The notes: generated by a model from the sequence alone, not told the origin. DNA of 64,000 nucleotides from an uncultured Persicobacter sp. (GCA_947498325.1 CANMKE010000002.1:124001-188000), one strand, 5' to 3'; counted from the stretch's first letter, positions 41,427 to 51,095 are shown. Made by a program: numbers and translations.

Positions 41427-43559
41427 TCAGGAAACCACGGGCTGTTTTTGCAGAATGGCTTTGGCCAGTCGAATTTTGTGGAAATCGAGTGCCCCATTAA
41501 GGTGGTCAAAAATTTCACGGATAGAAGCCCCAAAAGACCGCTCCTGAAATGCTTTTTTGGCCATCTCCAACTCCAGGTCACCTACATATTTTTCCAGGGG
41601 AATGTCATAACCAATCGCGTAAAGGTCTGCGAGGTGAGAATAGATCGTTACCACATTCAGCCCACGCGCCAGCGCAATCTCTTCAGGCTGCAAGCCTTTC
41701 TGGAAAGACTCCCAGGTGAGGATTTTGGTGTTGGTCGTCTTGGATTTGCCACCCTGCCCGAACGAGTGAATCTGCTTCAGAAATGCCTGCCCATATTGTG
41801 CGAGTTTACGCTCTCCCACTCCACTGATCTGCAAAAGCTGATCTTCATCCTGAGGCATCTCTTTTGCCATATCCAGTAAAGTCTTGTCAGAAAATACCAA
41901 ATATGGAGGCAAATCGTTTTGTGTGGCAATCTGCTTACGCAGCAGGCGAAGGGCATCGAACAACTGCTGATTAACCACTGCATTGGTGGCGGGTTTCGGG
42001 CTGCTTTCCTGAACTTTTTGAGCCACACGGTGCTGGAGGGCTACTTTTTCCTGCTGAAAAAGCACCTGCTCACTTTTTGGGGTCAGCCGAAGCTGAAAAT
42101 TAGCCTCATAGGCAATATCAAGGTAACCCATATTCATTAACTGGTGAACATAGCTGTGCCAGTGCGCAAAAGGGATCTCCTGCCCTATTCCAAAAGTTTT
42201 AAGCTGATGCCACCCTTGCTGCTGGATGGTAGTATTATTGTTCCCCCGCAGAATATCGACGATATCCTGTGCCGATGCCATTTGCTGACAACGATACACT
42301 GCCGAGAGGATCTTCTGTGCCGTAACAGTACCATCCACCGTTTTTGGAGGCGTTTTACAAACGTCGCACTGCCCGCAATCCTGCTGCAGTTCTTCACCAA
42401 AATAATTCAGCAGTACTTTCCTGCGGCAAATATGCGCTTCGGTAAAATGTTTCAAACGGTCGAGCTTCGCTTCCTGCAACTGTCGTCGGTCTTCAGGCAG
42501 GTTAAGTAACATTTGCTGCTGCCGGATTACATCGGCATAAGTATAAAAGAGCAATGCGTGTGCATTCAGGCCATCCCTTCCACCACGACCAATCTCCTGA
42601 TAATAGCTTTCAATATTCTTCGGGAGGTTGTAATGTACCACCCATCGTACATTGGATTTATCGATGCCCATCCCAAACGCAATGGTAGCCACCACCACCT
42701 GAATTTTATCGCGGAGGAAATCGGCCTGTGTTTTTTGTCGCTCGGCATGCGGAATTTCAGCATGGTACGGGCGCGCAATAATTCCCTCTTTACGTAGCTT
42801 GTAAGCCAGGTCTTCTGTTGATTTCCGACTGAGGCAGTAGATAATCCCCGCCTGATTCGGGCGCTTTGAAAGAAAGGAAAGCAGCTGCTTTTTTCTGTTT
42901 TCAGCAGGCACCACCTGAAGAAAAATATTGGGGCGATCGAAGGAAGAAATGAAGGTTTTGGCCTCCTTTATGCGTAACTGGTGAAGAATATCCCGACGGG
43001 TGAGCTTGTCGGCCGTAGCGGTAAGGGCAATAATAGGCACCTCAGGGAAGACGTGTTTGAGTACGTACAACTTGCTGTATTCTGGTCGGAAATCATGCCC
43101 CCAAAAAGAAATACAGTGTGCTTCATCGATTGCAAACAGATTGATTTTTACATGCTTCAGGAAATCAAAAAACTGCTGGGAAAGTAACTTCTCAGGGGAA
43201 ACGTAAAGCAAGTGCAATTGCCCCGAACGCGCCTGATCTTCAATGATTTTTTGCTCCTGAAAACCAACCCCACGATGCAAACAGGCTGCTGCTACCCCGT
43301 TACGTTTAAGCCCTTCCACCTGATCTTCCATCAGGGCGATCAATGGAGAGATGACAATACAGGTGCCTTCCATTACAATCGCAGGAACCTGAAAGCACAT
43401 CGATTTTCCGCCACCAGTGGGCATCAGTACCATGCTGTCCTGTTGCTTGAGCACATTTGTGATGACCTCCTGCTGTAAAGGGCGGAAGCTTTCGTAACCA
43501 AAATAATTTTTTAATACGGTATGCGCTTGCGTTAGCGGATCTCCCACACGGTTCGTCAT
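41427..43559 (-). CDS. recQ: ATP-dependent DNA helicase RecQ
   Basis: The 710-residue helicase has Walker A MPTGGGKSMCFQVPA, the DEAH box in FAIDEAHCISFWGHDFRPEY, motif III LTATADKLTRRDI, motif VI YYQEIGRGGRDG, the RecQ zinc cysteines (CRRKVLLNYFG...DCGQCDVC), a winged helix, an HRDC domain (about 515-590) and a C-terminal helix-turn-helix-40-like segment (EEIALARGLNVVTIYSHLADL). It unwinds recombination intermediates. The upstream Fur-family gene is 48 bases away in the same direction. Confidence 0.96.
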   Translation of the reverse strand: MTNRVGDPLTQAHTVLKNYFGYESFRPLQQEVITNVLKQQDSMVLMPTGGGKSMCFQVPAIVMEGTCIVISPLIALMEDQVEGLKRNGVAAACLHRGVGFQEQKIIEDQARSGQLHLLYVSPEKLLSQQFFDFLKHVKINLFAIDEAHCISFWGHDFRPEYSKLYVLKHVFPEVPIIALTATADKLTRRDILHQLRIKEAKTFISSFDRPNIFLQVVPAENRKKQLLSFLSKRPNQAGIIYCLSRKSTEDLAYKLRKEGIIARPYHAEIPHAERQKTQADFLRDKIQVVVATIAFGMGIDKSNVRWVVHYNLPKNIESYYQEIGRGGRDGLNAHALLFYTYADVIRQQQMLLNLPEDRRQLQEAKLDRLKHFTEAHICRRKVLLNYFGEELQQDCGQCDVCKTPPKTVDGTVTAQKILSAVYRCQQMASAQDIVDILRGNNNTTIQQQGWHQLKTFGIGQEIPFAHWHSYVHQLMNMGYLDIAYEANFQLRLTPKSEQVLFQQEKVALQHRVAQKVQESSPKPATNAVVNQQLFDALRLLRKQIATQNDLPPYLVFSDKTLLDMAKEMPQDEDQLLQISGVGERKLAQYGQAFLKQIHSFGQGGKSKTTNTKILTWESFQKGLQPEEIALARGLNVVTIYSHLADLYAIGYDIPLEKYVGDLELEMAKKAFQERSFGASIREIFDHLNGALDFHKIRLAKAILQKQPVVS

Positions 43560-43607
43560 TGAATTATCGCTGTTGAATGCTTTGCTATAGAAAATAATAC
43601 CGGCAAA

Positions 43608-44021
43608 TTACTGGCATTGTGGGCATTTACCCATCACCAACAGACTGATTTCCTCAATGGAATAGTTGGGGGCAAGCTTAATGTCCGGTACTTCTGTTTC
43701 TTCCAAACATCGTACCTTTCCGCAGGAGGTACATTTAAAGTGCACATGATTGTGGTGGTGCTGTTGCTTTCCGCAGCCATCAGAACAAGTGGCATAACGC
43801 GCCGCGCCGCCATCATCAATAACCCGATGAATAAGCCCCGACTCCTCGAAAGTGCTGAGGGTGCGATACAGGGTTACCCGATCATAGTTGTCAGAGAGCA
43901 TCGCCTCAATTTCCGGGTGCGACAAAGCCTCCGAGCTGCTTTTGAACAGTTTGAGCATATCCCGGCGACAGTCAGTATAGCGTAGCCCGTGTTTTTTAAG
44001 GGTGTCTTTGATCTCCTGCAT
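43608..44021 (-). CDS. Fur-family transcriptional regulator (Zur/PerR-like)
   Basis: The 137-residue protein has the Fur winged helix (LRYTDCRRDMLKLF, VTLYRTLSTFEESGLIHRV), a His-rich metal segment (GKQQHHHNHVHFKC), and two CxxC pairs (CTSC and CPQC) that hold structural zinc. Target metal cannot be decided, though the His cluster fits Zur or PerR. It precedes recQ on the same strand. Confidence 0.9.
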   Translation of the reverse strand: MQEIKDTLKKHGLRYTDCRRDMLKLFKSSSEALSHPEIEAMLSDNYDRVTLYRTLSTFEESGLIHRVIDDGGAARYATCSDGCGKQQHHHNHVHFKCTSCGKVRCLEETEVPDIKLAPNYSIEEISLLVMGKCPQCQ

Positions 44022-44106
44022 TGTGATTGAAAAAGGACTTAAAATGGTCGTTCAGTGGCAATTTACCGATAATATTAGGCCTTTACAAATGGACAGGAAT
44101 ACAAAA

Positions 44107-44371
44107 GGCTGTTGCATAATAGGCACTTCTTCATTGATGACCAGCTTTTCTTTCTTTATTCTTATCAGGAAATTCCCAAATGAGGATTGAAAGAATTTTT
44201 AGTAACAGACCAGGCATGCACTCCATGGGAAAAATGAAGAATAGTCAATAATTACCTGGTCGTCTTCCATCAAAATAGTGCTCTAATACCTGAATACTGA
44301 ACGATAATCTGTGGGCAATAAAAAAATCAGAAGGTATTTACGGGTCGGGTCAATAGTGTTATGCAACAGCC
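44107..44371. mobile_element. MITE-like element D (265 bp)
   Basis: Perfect inverted ends of 13 bases: left GGCTGTTGCATAA and right TTATGCAACAGCC. It is the best-preserved of the family and contains no coding sequence. It occupies most of the 380-base gap between the Fur-family gene and the cystathionine enzyme gene. No clear target duplication is seen. Confidence 0.7.
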
Positions 44372-44400
44372 GATTATAATAGGGGTTGTTTAAGTGATCG

Positions 44401-45540
44401 TTATTTCAATGCACTGTCCAGGTCATCCAGTAAATCTTCAATATCCTCAATTCCAACGCTTAGCCGGATCAGGCTATTGACAATCCCTACCTTCTCCCGT
44501 TGCTCCTCAGGGATGGAGGCGTGGGTCATGGAGGCGGGGTGCCCAGCGAGCGATTCCACCCCTCCCAACGACTCCGCAAGGGCAAAGAACCGGAATTGCT
44601 GTAACACTTTGGTGGCGGCCTCTTGGGTGTTGTCTTTCAGGCTGAAGGAGATCATCCCGCCATAATCCCGCATCTGGGCATTGGCCACGGCATGGTTGGG
44701 GTGTTCCTGAAACCCTGGCCAGTAAACCTTATCCACCCTGGGGTGCTGTTTCAAAAACTGCGCAACCTGTTTGCCATTGTCGCAGTGCCGTTCCATCCGG
44801 AGTGCCAGGGTTTTAATGCCCCTGAGGATCAAAAAACAATCCTGAGGGCCCGGCACCGCACCGCAGGCATTTTGAATAAATGCGAGCCTTTCCGCGAGAT
44901 CATCATCATTAACAACCACTGCCCCCATAATTACATCGGAATGGCCACCGAGATATTTGGTGGCAGAGTGCACGACAATATCGGCATGGTACTTCAATGG
45001 TTGCTGGAGGAAAGGAGTGGCAAAGGTATTGTCTACGGCCATCAGAAGGCCATTTTTTCGCGCCAATTGCCCCATGACCTTCAGGTCAATAATGTTCATC
45101 ATCGGGTTGGTGGGGGTTTCCACCCAGATCATTTTGGTATTCGGGTTGATCATTTCTTCCACCTTGCTGATGTTCTGCATGGCTACAAAATGAAACTTGA
45201 TCCCGAGCGGTTCAAAGATTTTTTTGAAGAGGCGATAACTGCCGCCATAAAGGTCGTCGGAAGAGATGACCTCATCGCCAGGTTGCAGGAGTTTAATGAC
45301 GGCATCTATGGCGGCAAGGCCTGAGGCGAAGCACAATCCATGCTGGCCATTTTCCAGGGCCGCCAGGTTTTTCTGAAGGGCATCTCTTGTGGGGTTCTGA
45401 CTTCTGGAGTATTCATAGCCCTGATGTTCCCCTGGTGCTGATTGCACATAAGTGGAGGTCTGATAGATCGGGGGCATGATTGCGCCAGTGCTTGGGTCAG
45501 GTTTTTGACCGCCGTGAATCGTTTTAGTGGCAAATTTCAT
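44401..45540 (-). CDS. Cystathionine gamma-synthase/gamma-lyase family PLP enzyme
   Basis: The 379-residue enzyme matches the Cys/Met metabolism PLP family: YEYSRSQNPTRDALQ, VDNTFATPFLQQPL, the PLP lysine motif VVHSATKYLGGHSDVIMG, and LAESLGGVESLAGHPASMTHAS. It may make cystathionine from O-acyl-homoserine and cysteine or cleave it; sequence alone does not separate metB from cystathionine gamma-lyase. It stands alone between MITE D and the lipoprotein pair. Confidence 0.92.
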   Translation of the reverse strand: MKFATKTIHGGQKPDPSTGAIMPPIYQTSTYVQSAPGEHQGYEYSRSQNPTRDALQKNLAALENGQHGLCFASGLAAIDAVIKLLQPGDEVISSDDLYGGSYRLFKKIFEPLGIKFHFVAMQNISKVEEMINPNTKMIWVETPTNPMMNIIDLKVMGQLARKNGLLMAVDNTFATPFLQQPLKYHADIVVHSATKYLGGHSDVIMGAVVVNDDDLAERLAFIQNACGAVPGPQDCFLILRGIKTLALRMERHCDNGKQVAQFLKQHPRVDKVYWPGFQEHPNHAVANAQMRDYGGMISFSLKDNTQEAATKVLQQFRFFALAESLGGVESLAGHPASMTHASIPEEQREKVGIVNSLIRLSVGIEDIEDLLDDLDSALK

Positions 45541-45716
45541 GGGCGAAGGGAAGAAAAATTCGTATAAATCAATAAATGTTTAAATTGTATTACGTTGATC
45601 AGCGCATGTACTATATTTAAGCTAAATTTCTGCGGTGTCTTTTCTGAATACGAGTGTGTCGGATCAACCGTTGAAGGATCAAAAAAACATTAACCCTAAT
45701 CAGCCTACACTTCCCT

Positions 45717-46289
45717 ATGAAAAAGCATCTTTCCACTGTTCTTTTCAGCTGTTTACTTCTTTGCTTTTCAGCTTGTGCCCCAACAGTGATTATTGAAACA
45801 AAAACACCTGTTAAGTCCTCCCTGAAATCGCCACAAATGGTTGTGGTTTATGATGGGGAGCAATCGCTGGACTGGGTGGTTTCATTTGAGGAACGGATTG
45901 CCCGCGCTTTGCCTGGGCATCTTAATGCCATTTCGATGCGTAAAGTTTTGGTGGATCCCCACGCTACTGTTGATGAGCACGTGAAGTCGTTGCAGTCTAA
46001 AGGAATGACGACCGTACTGTTGGTGAAGCTGGTCAAAAAACCGCAGGATATGATCCTGAGCAATGATGAGGATGGTGGCAGTATCCGTGGTCGGCAGCAT
46101 TTGGATGAATCCACGACCAAGACAATGGAAGATGCAGTGGTGCTTCGTGCGGAATTATACGATCTGGCTACGCGCCGCTTGATGTACAATTGCCTTTCGA
46201 AAACATCTCAAAAGCACCCAACACTGGCCACGGGCAGCAGTTTTGGCAAAGCGATTGGGAAAAACCTTAAAAAAGAAGGGCTCCTTTGA
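45717..46289 (+). CDS. Lipoprotein, first of a paralogous pair
   Basis: The 190-residue protein has a lipoprotein signal (LLLCFSACAPT, Cys20). No family is recognised. It shares with the next gene a pattern: VVVYDGEQSLDWVVSFEERIARALPGHLNAISM, later DNG-like TTVLLVKLV, then RAELYDLATRRLMYNCLSKTS and a C-terminal GSSFGKAIGKNLKKE. The paired genes are about 55 bases apart and read in one direction, probably cotranscribed. A periplasmic-facing outer membrane role is inferred. Confidence 0.75.
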   Translation: MKKHLSTVLFSCLLLCFSACAPTVIIETKTPVKSSLKSPQMVVVYDGEQSLDWVVSFEERIARALPGHLNAISMRKVLVDPHATVDEHVKSLQSKGMTTVLLVKLVKKPQDMILSNDEDGGSIRGRQHLDESTTKTMEDAVVLRAELYDLATRRLMYNCLSKTSQKHPTLATGSSFGKAIGKNLKKEGLL

Positions 46290-46343
46290 TCGGTTAATGG
46301 TCAAAATCAGCAATAAGAATAATCAACCTAAAAATACCTTATT

Positions 46344-46997
46344 ATGAAAATGAATTACGCTCTATTGCTCATGGCAATACTGTTCAGTGCGTGTACGAAA
46401 ACACTTGTTACGCAATCTGATAAACTTACTGATGAAGGACTGGAGGGAAAGCAAAAGATGGCCATTGTATATATGGGTGATCGCGATCCTGCTATAGAAT
46501 ATCTTTTTGAAAACTCGGTAGCAAAGGGTTTGCCTTCAAGGTTCAAGGCAATTTCGGCGCGGGAGCTGATTAAGGACACGACGGGAACGGTGGCAGATAA
46601 CCTGAAAATATTACAGGACAATGGGGTTACCTCTTTATTGGTGGTGCAATTGGTAGATTTTTCTGTGGATACAGTGCAGTCACAGGTGGCTCAAAGCAAT
46701 ACCCCGAGCTTGCTCGAAGATCACTCCATGGGCTTTTACGGACATCAGTATTACGGAGTAGACGGTAGCACACAGGTCCGTGAAAAGAGCATTTCAGAAT
46801 CTTTCGATAAATCTCGTCCGTTTACGGTTTCTGTTAAACGTGTGGTGCGTTTGCAGGGAGATATTTATGATGTCGCTTCGAGGGACCGTATCTATAATTG
46901 CCGAACTTCTGTAGAGAACCCCCAAAGTGTGAAGGCACTCGGGAAGAGTTTTGGTAAAGCTGTTGGAAAAGATGCCAAAGAAAAACAAGCGTATTAA
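46344..46997 (+). CDS. Lipoprotein, second of a paralogous pair
   Basis: The 217-residue protein has a lipoprotein signal (AILFSACTKT, Cys17). It aligns with the preceding gene by order of motifs: IVYMGDRDPAIEYLFENSVAKGLPSRFKAISAREL, NGVTSLLVVQLVDFSVD, GDIYDVASRDRIYNCRTS and GKSFGKAVGKDAKE. It has an extra segment with YGHQYYGVDGSTQ. Function is unknown. A terminator follows. Confidence 0.75.
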   Translation: MKMNYALLLMAILFSACTKTLVTQSDKLTDEGLEGKQKMAIVYMGDRDPAIEYLFENSVAKGLPSRFKAISARELIKDTTGTVADNLKILQDNGVTSLLVVQLVDFSVDTVQSQVAQSNTPSLLEDHSMGFYGHQYYGVDGSTQVREKSISESFDKSRPFTVSVKRVVRLQGDIYDVASRDRIYNCRTSVENPQSVKALGKSFGKAVGKDAKEKQAY

Positions 46998-47008
46998 GGC
47001 ATCATAAA

Positions 47009-47027
47009 AGAGGCTGTTAGTGCCTCT
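47009..47027 (+). terminator. Terminator of the lipoprotein pair
   Basis: A 6-bp stem (AGAGGC with GCCTCT), 7-base loop, followed by ATATTTATT. Moderately strong. Confidence 0.6.
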
Positions 47028-47169
47028 ATATTTATTATGAGTGATTGATGAGCAGTGATGGACGATGGGCAGGTTTTATACTTCAGACCATCGATCACGG
47101 CTCATCCGTCACTTTTTTTGTTTTTCAGCGGATTTATGATGCCGCCTCAGCAGGTGTTTGGCTCCTTCG

Positions 47170-48207
47170 CTACGACTGCCTGTTCATGTTGATCATCTCC
47201 CCCAAATCCTTAATGCCTTTCCAGAATGGCGTATAAGGAACGCCCCTACGGTGATTCTCCCGGCTGATTTCCGCCATGACACGCCAGTGGTCAAACAAGT
47301 CCGTATAAGCCTGCTTAAGAGAATATCCAGGATGATAAATATGGGCGGGCTCAGCCTTGGCACCATTGAGTTCCATAATCTGAATATGCTGACCTGCATA
47401 AAGGTCCTCAAGTGAGGCACACCTCAAATCGAAACGGCCATAGTAAAAGCCATCGATTTGCAAGGCAATGGTATCGAACACCGCCTCCAGCTGTTTGTTG
47501 ATCAGGTGATTTCCATTGATGAATTTGGTTCCGCGGCAGTGGTTACCGATGCTCTCCAATTCTATTAGTTGCCCTTGAGCCGGCACCTTTTCCAGTAGAT
47601 AGGGTGCCTCGGTTTCAAATCGGGCCAGTTGCAAAAAAGCCCTCGGGTCGCTTTCCATTAATGCCCTGACGGATCGCTTTCCATCTCCTTTGATTTTCAG
47701 CATTTCTTTGATCACAACAGAACTGATGTTGCCTTTTGGTGATGCAGGAAAACGTGCGTAGAAAACACCAAGCTCCAATGGATAATCAATGTAAGGCTGC
47801 ATGATGAATGGCAACCGAGCCTCCAGGCAGTAAGCCGTAAGGGCCTGCTCATCCTCAATTTTCTGAACCCCCTTCCCTCTCTCCCCATAGTCAGGCTTTA
47901 ATATGAAGGGGTACTGAATAGCATGCTCTCGTAAGTAATTCAGCACTTCTTCGAGTGCCGTAGGACCTGCCTGAAACAACACAGTCAGCGGACGATAGGC
48001 CTTTGGTATTTTAGCGAGAATGTCAGATTTGGACTCGCTCATCAGGCCGCCATTTTTTATGGCTGGGTTGGAAGCACTGAAATAAAATGGGGAGCCTGAT
48101 TTGATCGCATGGCCAATCGAATACAAGCCCACAGGTAAATACACCAATTGCCACGGCCAGTATTCCCATGACTTTAGCTTGATCATTAGTTTTCTGAAGG
48201 AAGTCAT
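47170..48207 (-). CDS. ATP-grasp protein (D-Ala-D-Ala ligase-like)
   Basis: The 345-residue protein has a conserved N-terminus (SWEYWPWQLVYLPVGLYSIG, FYFSASNPAIKNGGLMSESKSDIL) and an ATP-grasp core with PFILKPDYGERGKGVQKI and the terminal metal/Asn motif HIQIMELNGAKAEPAH. ATP-grasp enzymes join a carboxylate to an amine or thiol using ATP. This group is often annotated as D-alanine ligase, but substrate is unknown. It is the third gene of the DinB/NRDE operon, 12 bases after the NRDE gene. Confidence 0.85.
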   Translation of the reverse strand: MTSFRKLMIKLKSWEYWPWQLVYLPVGLYSIGHAIKSGSPFYFSASNPAIKNGGLMSESKSDILAKIPKAYRPLTVLFQAGPTALEEVLNYLREHAIQYPFILKPDYGERGKGVQKIEDEQALTAYCLEARLPFIMQPYIDYPLELGVFYARFPASPKGNISSVVIKEMLKIKGDGKRSVRALMESDPRAFLQLARFETEAPYLLEKVPAQGQLIELESIGNHCRGTKFINGNHLINKQLEAVFDTIALQIDGFYYGRFDLRCASLEDLYAGQHIQIMELNGAKAEPAHIYHPGYSLKQAYTDLFDHWRVMAEISRENHRRGVPYTPFWKGIKDLGEMINMNRQS

Positions 48208-48219
48208 TATTACAGGGCT

Positions 48220-48942
48220 TTAAGGGCGTGAAATTCTCGGCTCAAAGGTGAGTTTTTTATGTTCGTTGGTTTTTCTGTCCCAATAATGAATGAAAAACCG
48301 ACCTTTCTGTTGATGAACCATCGTGGTACTGACGGTCCCCACCTGTATTGACGGGCGATCCATCATCACATCAACAGCAGGGTCGCCTATACCTGCTTTT
48401 TCATGAAATATCTGCATGCTTGCGGCATTGTGCGGATATTTTGAAAGGTGCTCCTCGAACCACTGTCGGCGCATGGCCTGCATCTCAGGGGTGTAAAGTG
48501 TGCTCGACGACCAGATGTGCGGCTCGTTTGGAGGCAGTTTTTGGATATGAACCTTTTCGCCTGTCCAGACGAGTTCATGAATATGCTGACCTTTCACGGC
48601 AATTAAAGTAAAGGGCTCAATATTGTGGCAGTCGAGGCGGGCACTGAAGGACTCAAAGGTGGAGGCGCACAGTAAATTCTTGACCAAAATTCCACGGCTG
48701 TGGCGGTAAGGTGGAGCACTTTGGTGGAAATCAAAACCACCATTGAGTAAGCATACCACATCGAAATAAGGCGAAACACCAATCCAGGTGCCTTCACCCT
48801 GCGGGTCAATGGGCATCAAAACGGGCAGGTGCCCTTCAATCTGAATTTTTGGAGGAACAGCAGGCGTACGCAGGTAGCTGACATCTCGGTTGGAGGTAAA
48901 GACAAAACCATCCCGGCAAGGAACATAGCTTACGGTACACAT
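48220..48942 (-). CDS. NRDE (TANGO2-like) family protein
   Basis: The 240-residue protein begins MCTVSYVPCRDGFVFTSNRD, the NRDE/TANGO2 family signature; the usual NRDE reads NRDV here. The Cys at position 2 fits an N-terminal-nucleophile-type site, and RPSIQVGTVSTTMVHQQKGRFF closes the domain. Human TANGO2 is linked to heme or lipid handling, but no bacterial reaction is established. It is 4 bases after the DinB gene and 12 before the ATP-grasp gene, so the three are one operon. Confidence 0.88.
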   Translation of the reverse strand: MCTVSYVPCRDGFVFTSNRDVSYLRTPAVPPKIQIEGHLPVLMPIDPQGEGTWIGVSPYFDVVCLLNGGFDFHQSAPPYRHSRGILVKNLLCASTFESFSARLDCHNIEPFTLIAVKGQHIHELVWTGEKVHIQKLPPNEPHIWSSSTLYTPEMQAMRRQWFEEHLSKYPHNAASMQIFHEKAGIGDPAVDVMMDRPSIQVGTVSTTMVHQQKGRFFIHYWDRKTNEHKKLTFEPRISRP

Positions 48943-48946
48943 AATA

Positions 48947-49450
48947 TTACTCGCTTTTTTGGTGTGCCACAGTGGAGCTTGCTACTCCGAAGTTATCCGC
49001 AACTTTAACCTGCGGGAATGCGGAACGGAAAGCAACCCTTATCATGGCCATATGATGAACGGTATGTTCAATATTATAGGCGAGTTCGCGCTCAAAACAG
49101 GAGCTCAGGGAAAAGCTCAACGGATCGTTTTCATTCAAATATTCACCAGCGAGGGTAAGGGGGGTATTTTCAGCAGCATCAATAAAGGATTTGAGGTCTT
49201 CAATCACCGCCTGGCAGAAATCAAGATCTTCCTCAATACGGAGATCACGTGCTCGGGAGTCGTAGTTTACAGTTTGATTTTTGAGCCCACTTTGAAGGCA
49301 GATAAAAAATTCAAGTGTATGGCGCACATGTTGCCCGATGGTTGAGTTTCCCAGGATTTCAACAGGGAATTGGTATGTCCTGCGGTCAAGTTGTTCAAGG
49401 GCATCACTCAGTTGGTTCAATAGATTAATTGCAACAACTTTTATGGTCAT
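48947..49450 (-). CDS. DinB family protein
   Basis: The 167-residue four-helix-bundle protein shows the DinB metal histidines: STIGQHVRHTLEFFICLQ and later YNIEHTVHHMAMIRVAF. Such proteins include thiol transferases and metal-dependent hydrolases. It is the first gene of the DinB/NRDE/ATP-grasp operon and carries the promoter upstream. Confidence 0.85.
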   Translation of the reverse strand: MTIKVVAINLLNQLSDALEQLDRRTYQFPVEILGNSTIGQHVRHTLEFFICLQSGLKNQTVNYDSRARDLRIEEDLDFCQAVIEDLKSFIDAAENTPLTLAGEYLNENDPLSFSLSSCFERELAYNIEHTVHHMAMIRVAFRSAFPQVKVADNFGVASSTVAHQKSE

Positions 49451-49895
49451 AGGATTGGTCTTTTGGTTAAATTGTTGGAGCAGCCACGCTCCCTAAAATG
49501 CTTTAACGCTCATCAAATTACATAAATAACATCAATAATTATTCATAGAATTAAAAATCATGTTCAAAAATAAAACTGCGGTAGGGAAGATAGAAATTCA
49601 TTCATAACGCATAGAAATAATACAACATCACACGATAGGGTTATATTTATTTGGAGCAAAGCCATTTATTCTTGACAGAAGATTGTTTTTTTATGCAGAA
49701 CCCTTAAAATTAACCCTTCATTTTACATGTTATGGCCTGTTGGCAGGTAACCTAAAAATGTTTTTAAAAAATGATGTATAACTCTTTATAATGATATTCC
49801 GTTTATAAAGAACTTTTATCCTGTATGTAAGAATAATGGCAGTTGTTCATCATACTCATTCAAAGCAGTCATACATTTATCAAAATAGCCTACAA
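49451..49895. other. Divergent intergenic region, DinB operon and cysK
   Basis: No gene is seen in this AT-rich 445-base stretch. It holds the probable DinB operon promoter. For cysK an approximate -7 box (TACATTTA) lies about 25 bases before the ATG, but no -33 partner at the normal spacing was found. Confidence 0.5.
49565..49596 (-). promoter_or_regulatory. Probable promoter of the DinB/NRDE/ATP-grasp operon
   Basis: On the minus strand TTTC (one off TTTG), 20 bases, then a perfect TATTTTTG. The leader would be about 110 bases. Confidence 0.45.
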
Positions 49896-50807
49896 ATGAA
49901 AGTAAACAATATTCTGCAAACCATTGGGCATACCCCATTGGTGAAAGTAAACCACCTTTTCGGTAAAGATGTGGAGGTTTGGATCAAATTAGAACGCGCC
50001 AACCCAGGCGGAAGCATCAAAGACCGTATCGCTTTGTCGATGATTGAAGATGCTGAAGAAAAAGGTCAGCTTAAAAAAGGCGGTGTGATCGTCGAGGGAA
50101 CTTCAGGAAACACGGGTATCGGTTTGGCCATGGTCGCGGCGGTGAAAGGCTATCGCATTATCTTGACCATGCCAGAATCAATGAGTGTGGAGCGTCGTCG
50201 TATCTTGACCGCTTACGGTGCTGAATTGGTTTTGACCCCAAAAGAAAAAGGAATGAAAGGAGCCATTGCCAAAGCAGAGGAAATCCTTGAAACCACCGAA
50301 GGCGCCTGGATGCCCCGACAGTTCGACAACCCGGCGAACCCGAAAGTACATGCTGAAAAAACAGCCAAAGAGATCATCCATGACATGTCCGAAGGATTTG
50401 ACTACATGATTACAGGTGTTGGTACAGGCGGACACATCACGGGCGTGGCGAATGCATTGCAGGAGCACCACCCAAAGATGAAGGTTTTCGCTGTTGAGCC
50501 AGATGGCAGTGCGATTTTCTCAGGCAATGAGCCAGGTCCACACCCATTGCAGGGTATCGGCCCAGGTTTCGTTCCAAAGGTAATGGACAAAGAAATGCTT
50601 ACGGGAGCCATTGCTGTTTCCAAAGAAGAGGCTTTTGAGTACGCTCGTCGTGCGGCCAAAGAAGAAGGCATCCTTTTGGGTATTTCTTCGGGTGCATCCT
50701 TGGCAGCAATTGCCAAGAAATTGCCAGAGATTCCAGTAGGGTCAAAAGTCTTGACATTCTGCTACGATACCGGCGAAAGATATTTGTCGGCGGAAGGGTT
50801 GTTTTAA
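49896..50807 (+). CDS. cysK: Cysteine synthase (O-acetylserine sulfhydrylase)
   Basis: The 303-residue enzyme starts [16 protein letters not shown]. Family marks are [12 protein letters not shown] with the PLP lysine, [32 protein letters not shown] and [11 protein letters not shown] at the C-terminus. It makes cysteine from O-acetylserine and sulfide. Twenty in-frame codons upstream have no homologue-like content. It stands alone with a terminator. Confidence 0.96.
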   Translation: MKVNNILQTIGHTPLVKVNHLFGKDVEVWIKLERANPGGSIKDRIALSMIEDAEEKGQLKKGGVIVEGTSGNTGIGLAMVAAVKGYRIILTMPESMSVERRRILTAYGAELVLTPKEKGMKGAIAKAEEILETTEGAWMPRQFDNPANPKVHAEKTAKEIIHDMSEGFDYMITGVGTGGHITGVANALQEHHPKMKVFAVEPDGSAIFSGNEPGPHPLQGIGPGFVPKVMDKEMLTGAIAVSKEEAFEYARRAAKEEGILLGISSGASLAAIAKKLPEIPVGSKVLTFCYDTGERYLSAEGLF

Positions 50808-50835
50808 GACTTTTCTTCAGAAAAAAATATAAAGA

Positions 50836-50867
50836 ACTCAGCGGTGTGGTGTCGCTGAGTTTTTTTG
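50836..50867 (+). terminator. Terminator of cysK
   Basis: A perfect 8-bp stem (ACTCAGCG with CGCTGAGT), 9-base loop, then seven Ts. Confidence 0.9.
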
Positions 50868-51024
50868 TGAAGATGCTTTTGTTCACCTTTTTGGCGCAAT
50901 TTTCGCAACCCCTTGAATCCGAGTACAATCAATCGGGTGAAGGTCAGTGGGTTTATTGATCAAATAAATAAATAATTCTTGGAAAAACTCAGCCTATGGT
51001 GCTGATAATTCGGGAAATAAGCCC

Positions 51025-51032
51025 TACATTTG
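51025..51032 (+). promoter_or_regulatory. -7 box of the rpsP operon promoter
   Basis: A perfect TACATTTG box lies 64 bases before the rpsP ATG. The -33 element is weak (GCTG at 20 bases). A short CCTC/GAGG hairpin follows in the leader and could be regulatory. Confidence 0.55.
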
Positions 51033-51095
51033 CACCTCAATTAATTAGAGGGACGTGTTCCTTCAATAACGTTTTACGTTTTTAAATTTAGAAAA

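Noticed and set aside
44623-45324. Open frame of 233 codons opposite the cystathionine enzyme gene
   Set aside because: The PLP enzyme on the other strand is unambiguous.
48422-48520. Possible repeat-rich or CRISPR-like pattern across the window
   Set aside because: No regularly spaced direct repeats were found here or elsewhere.
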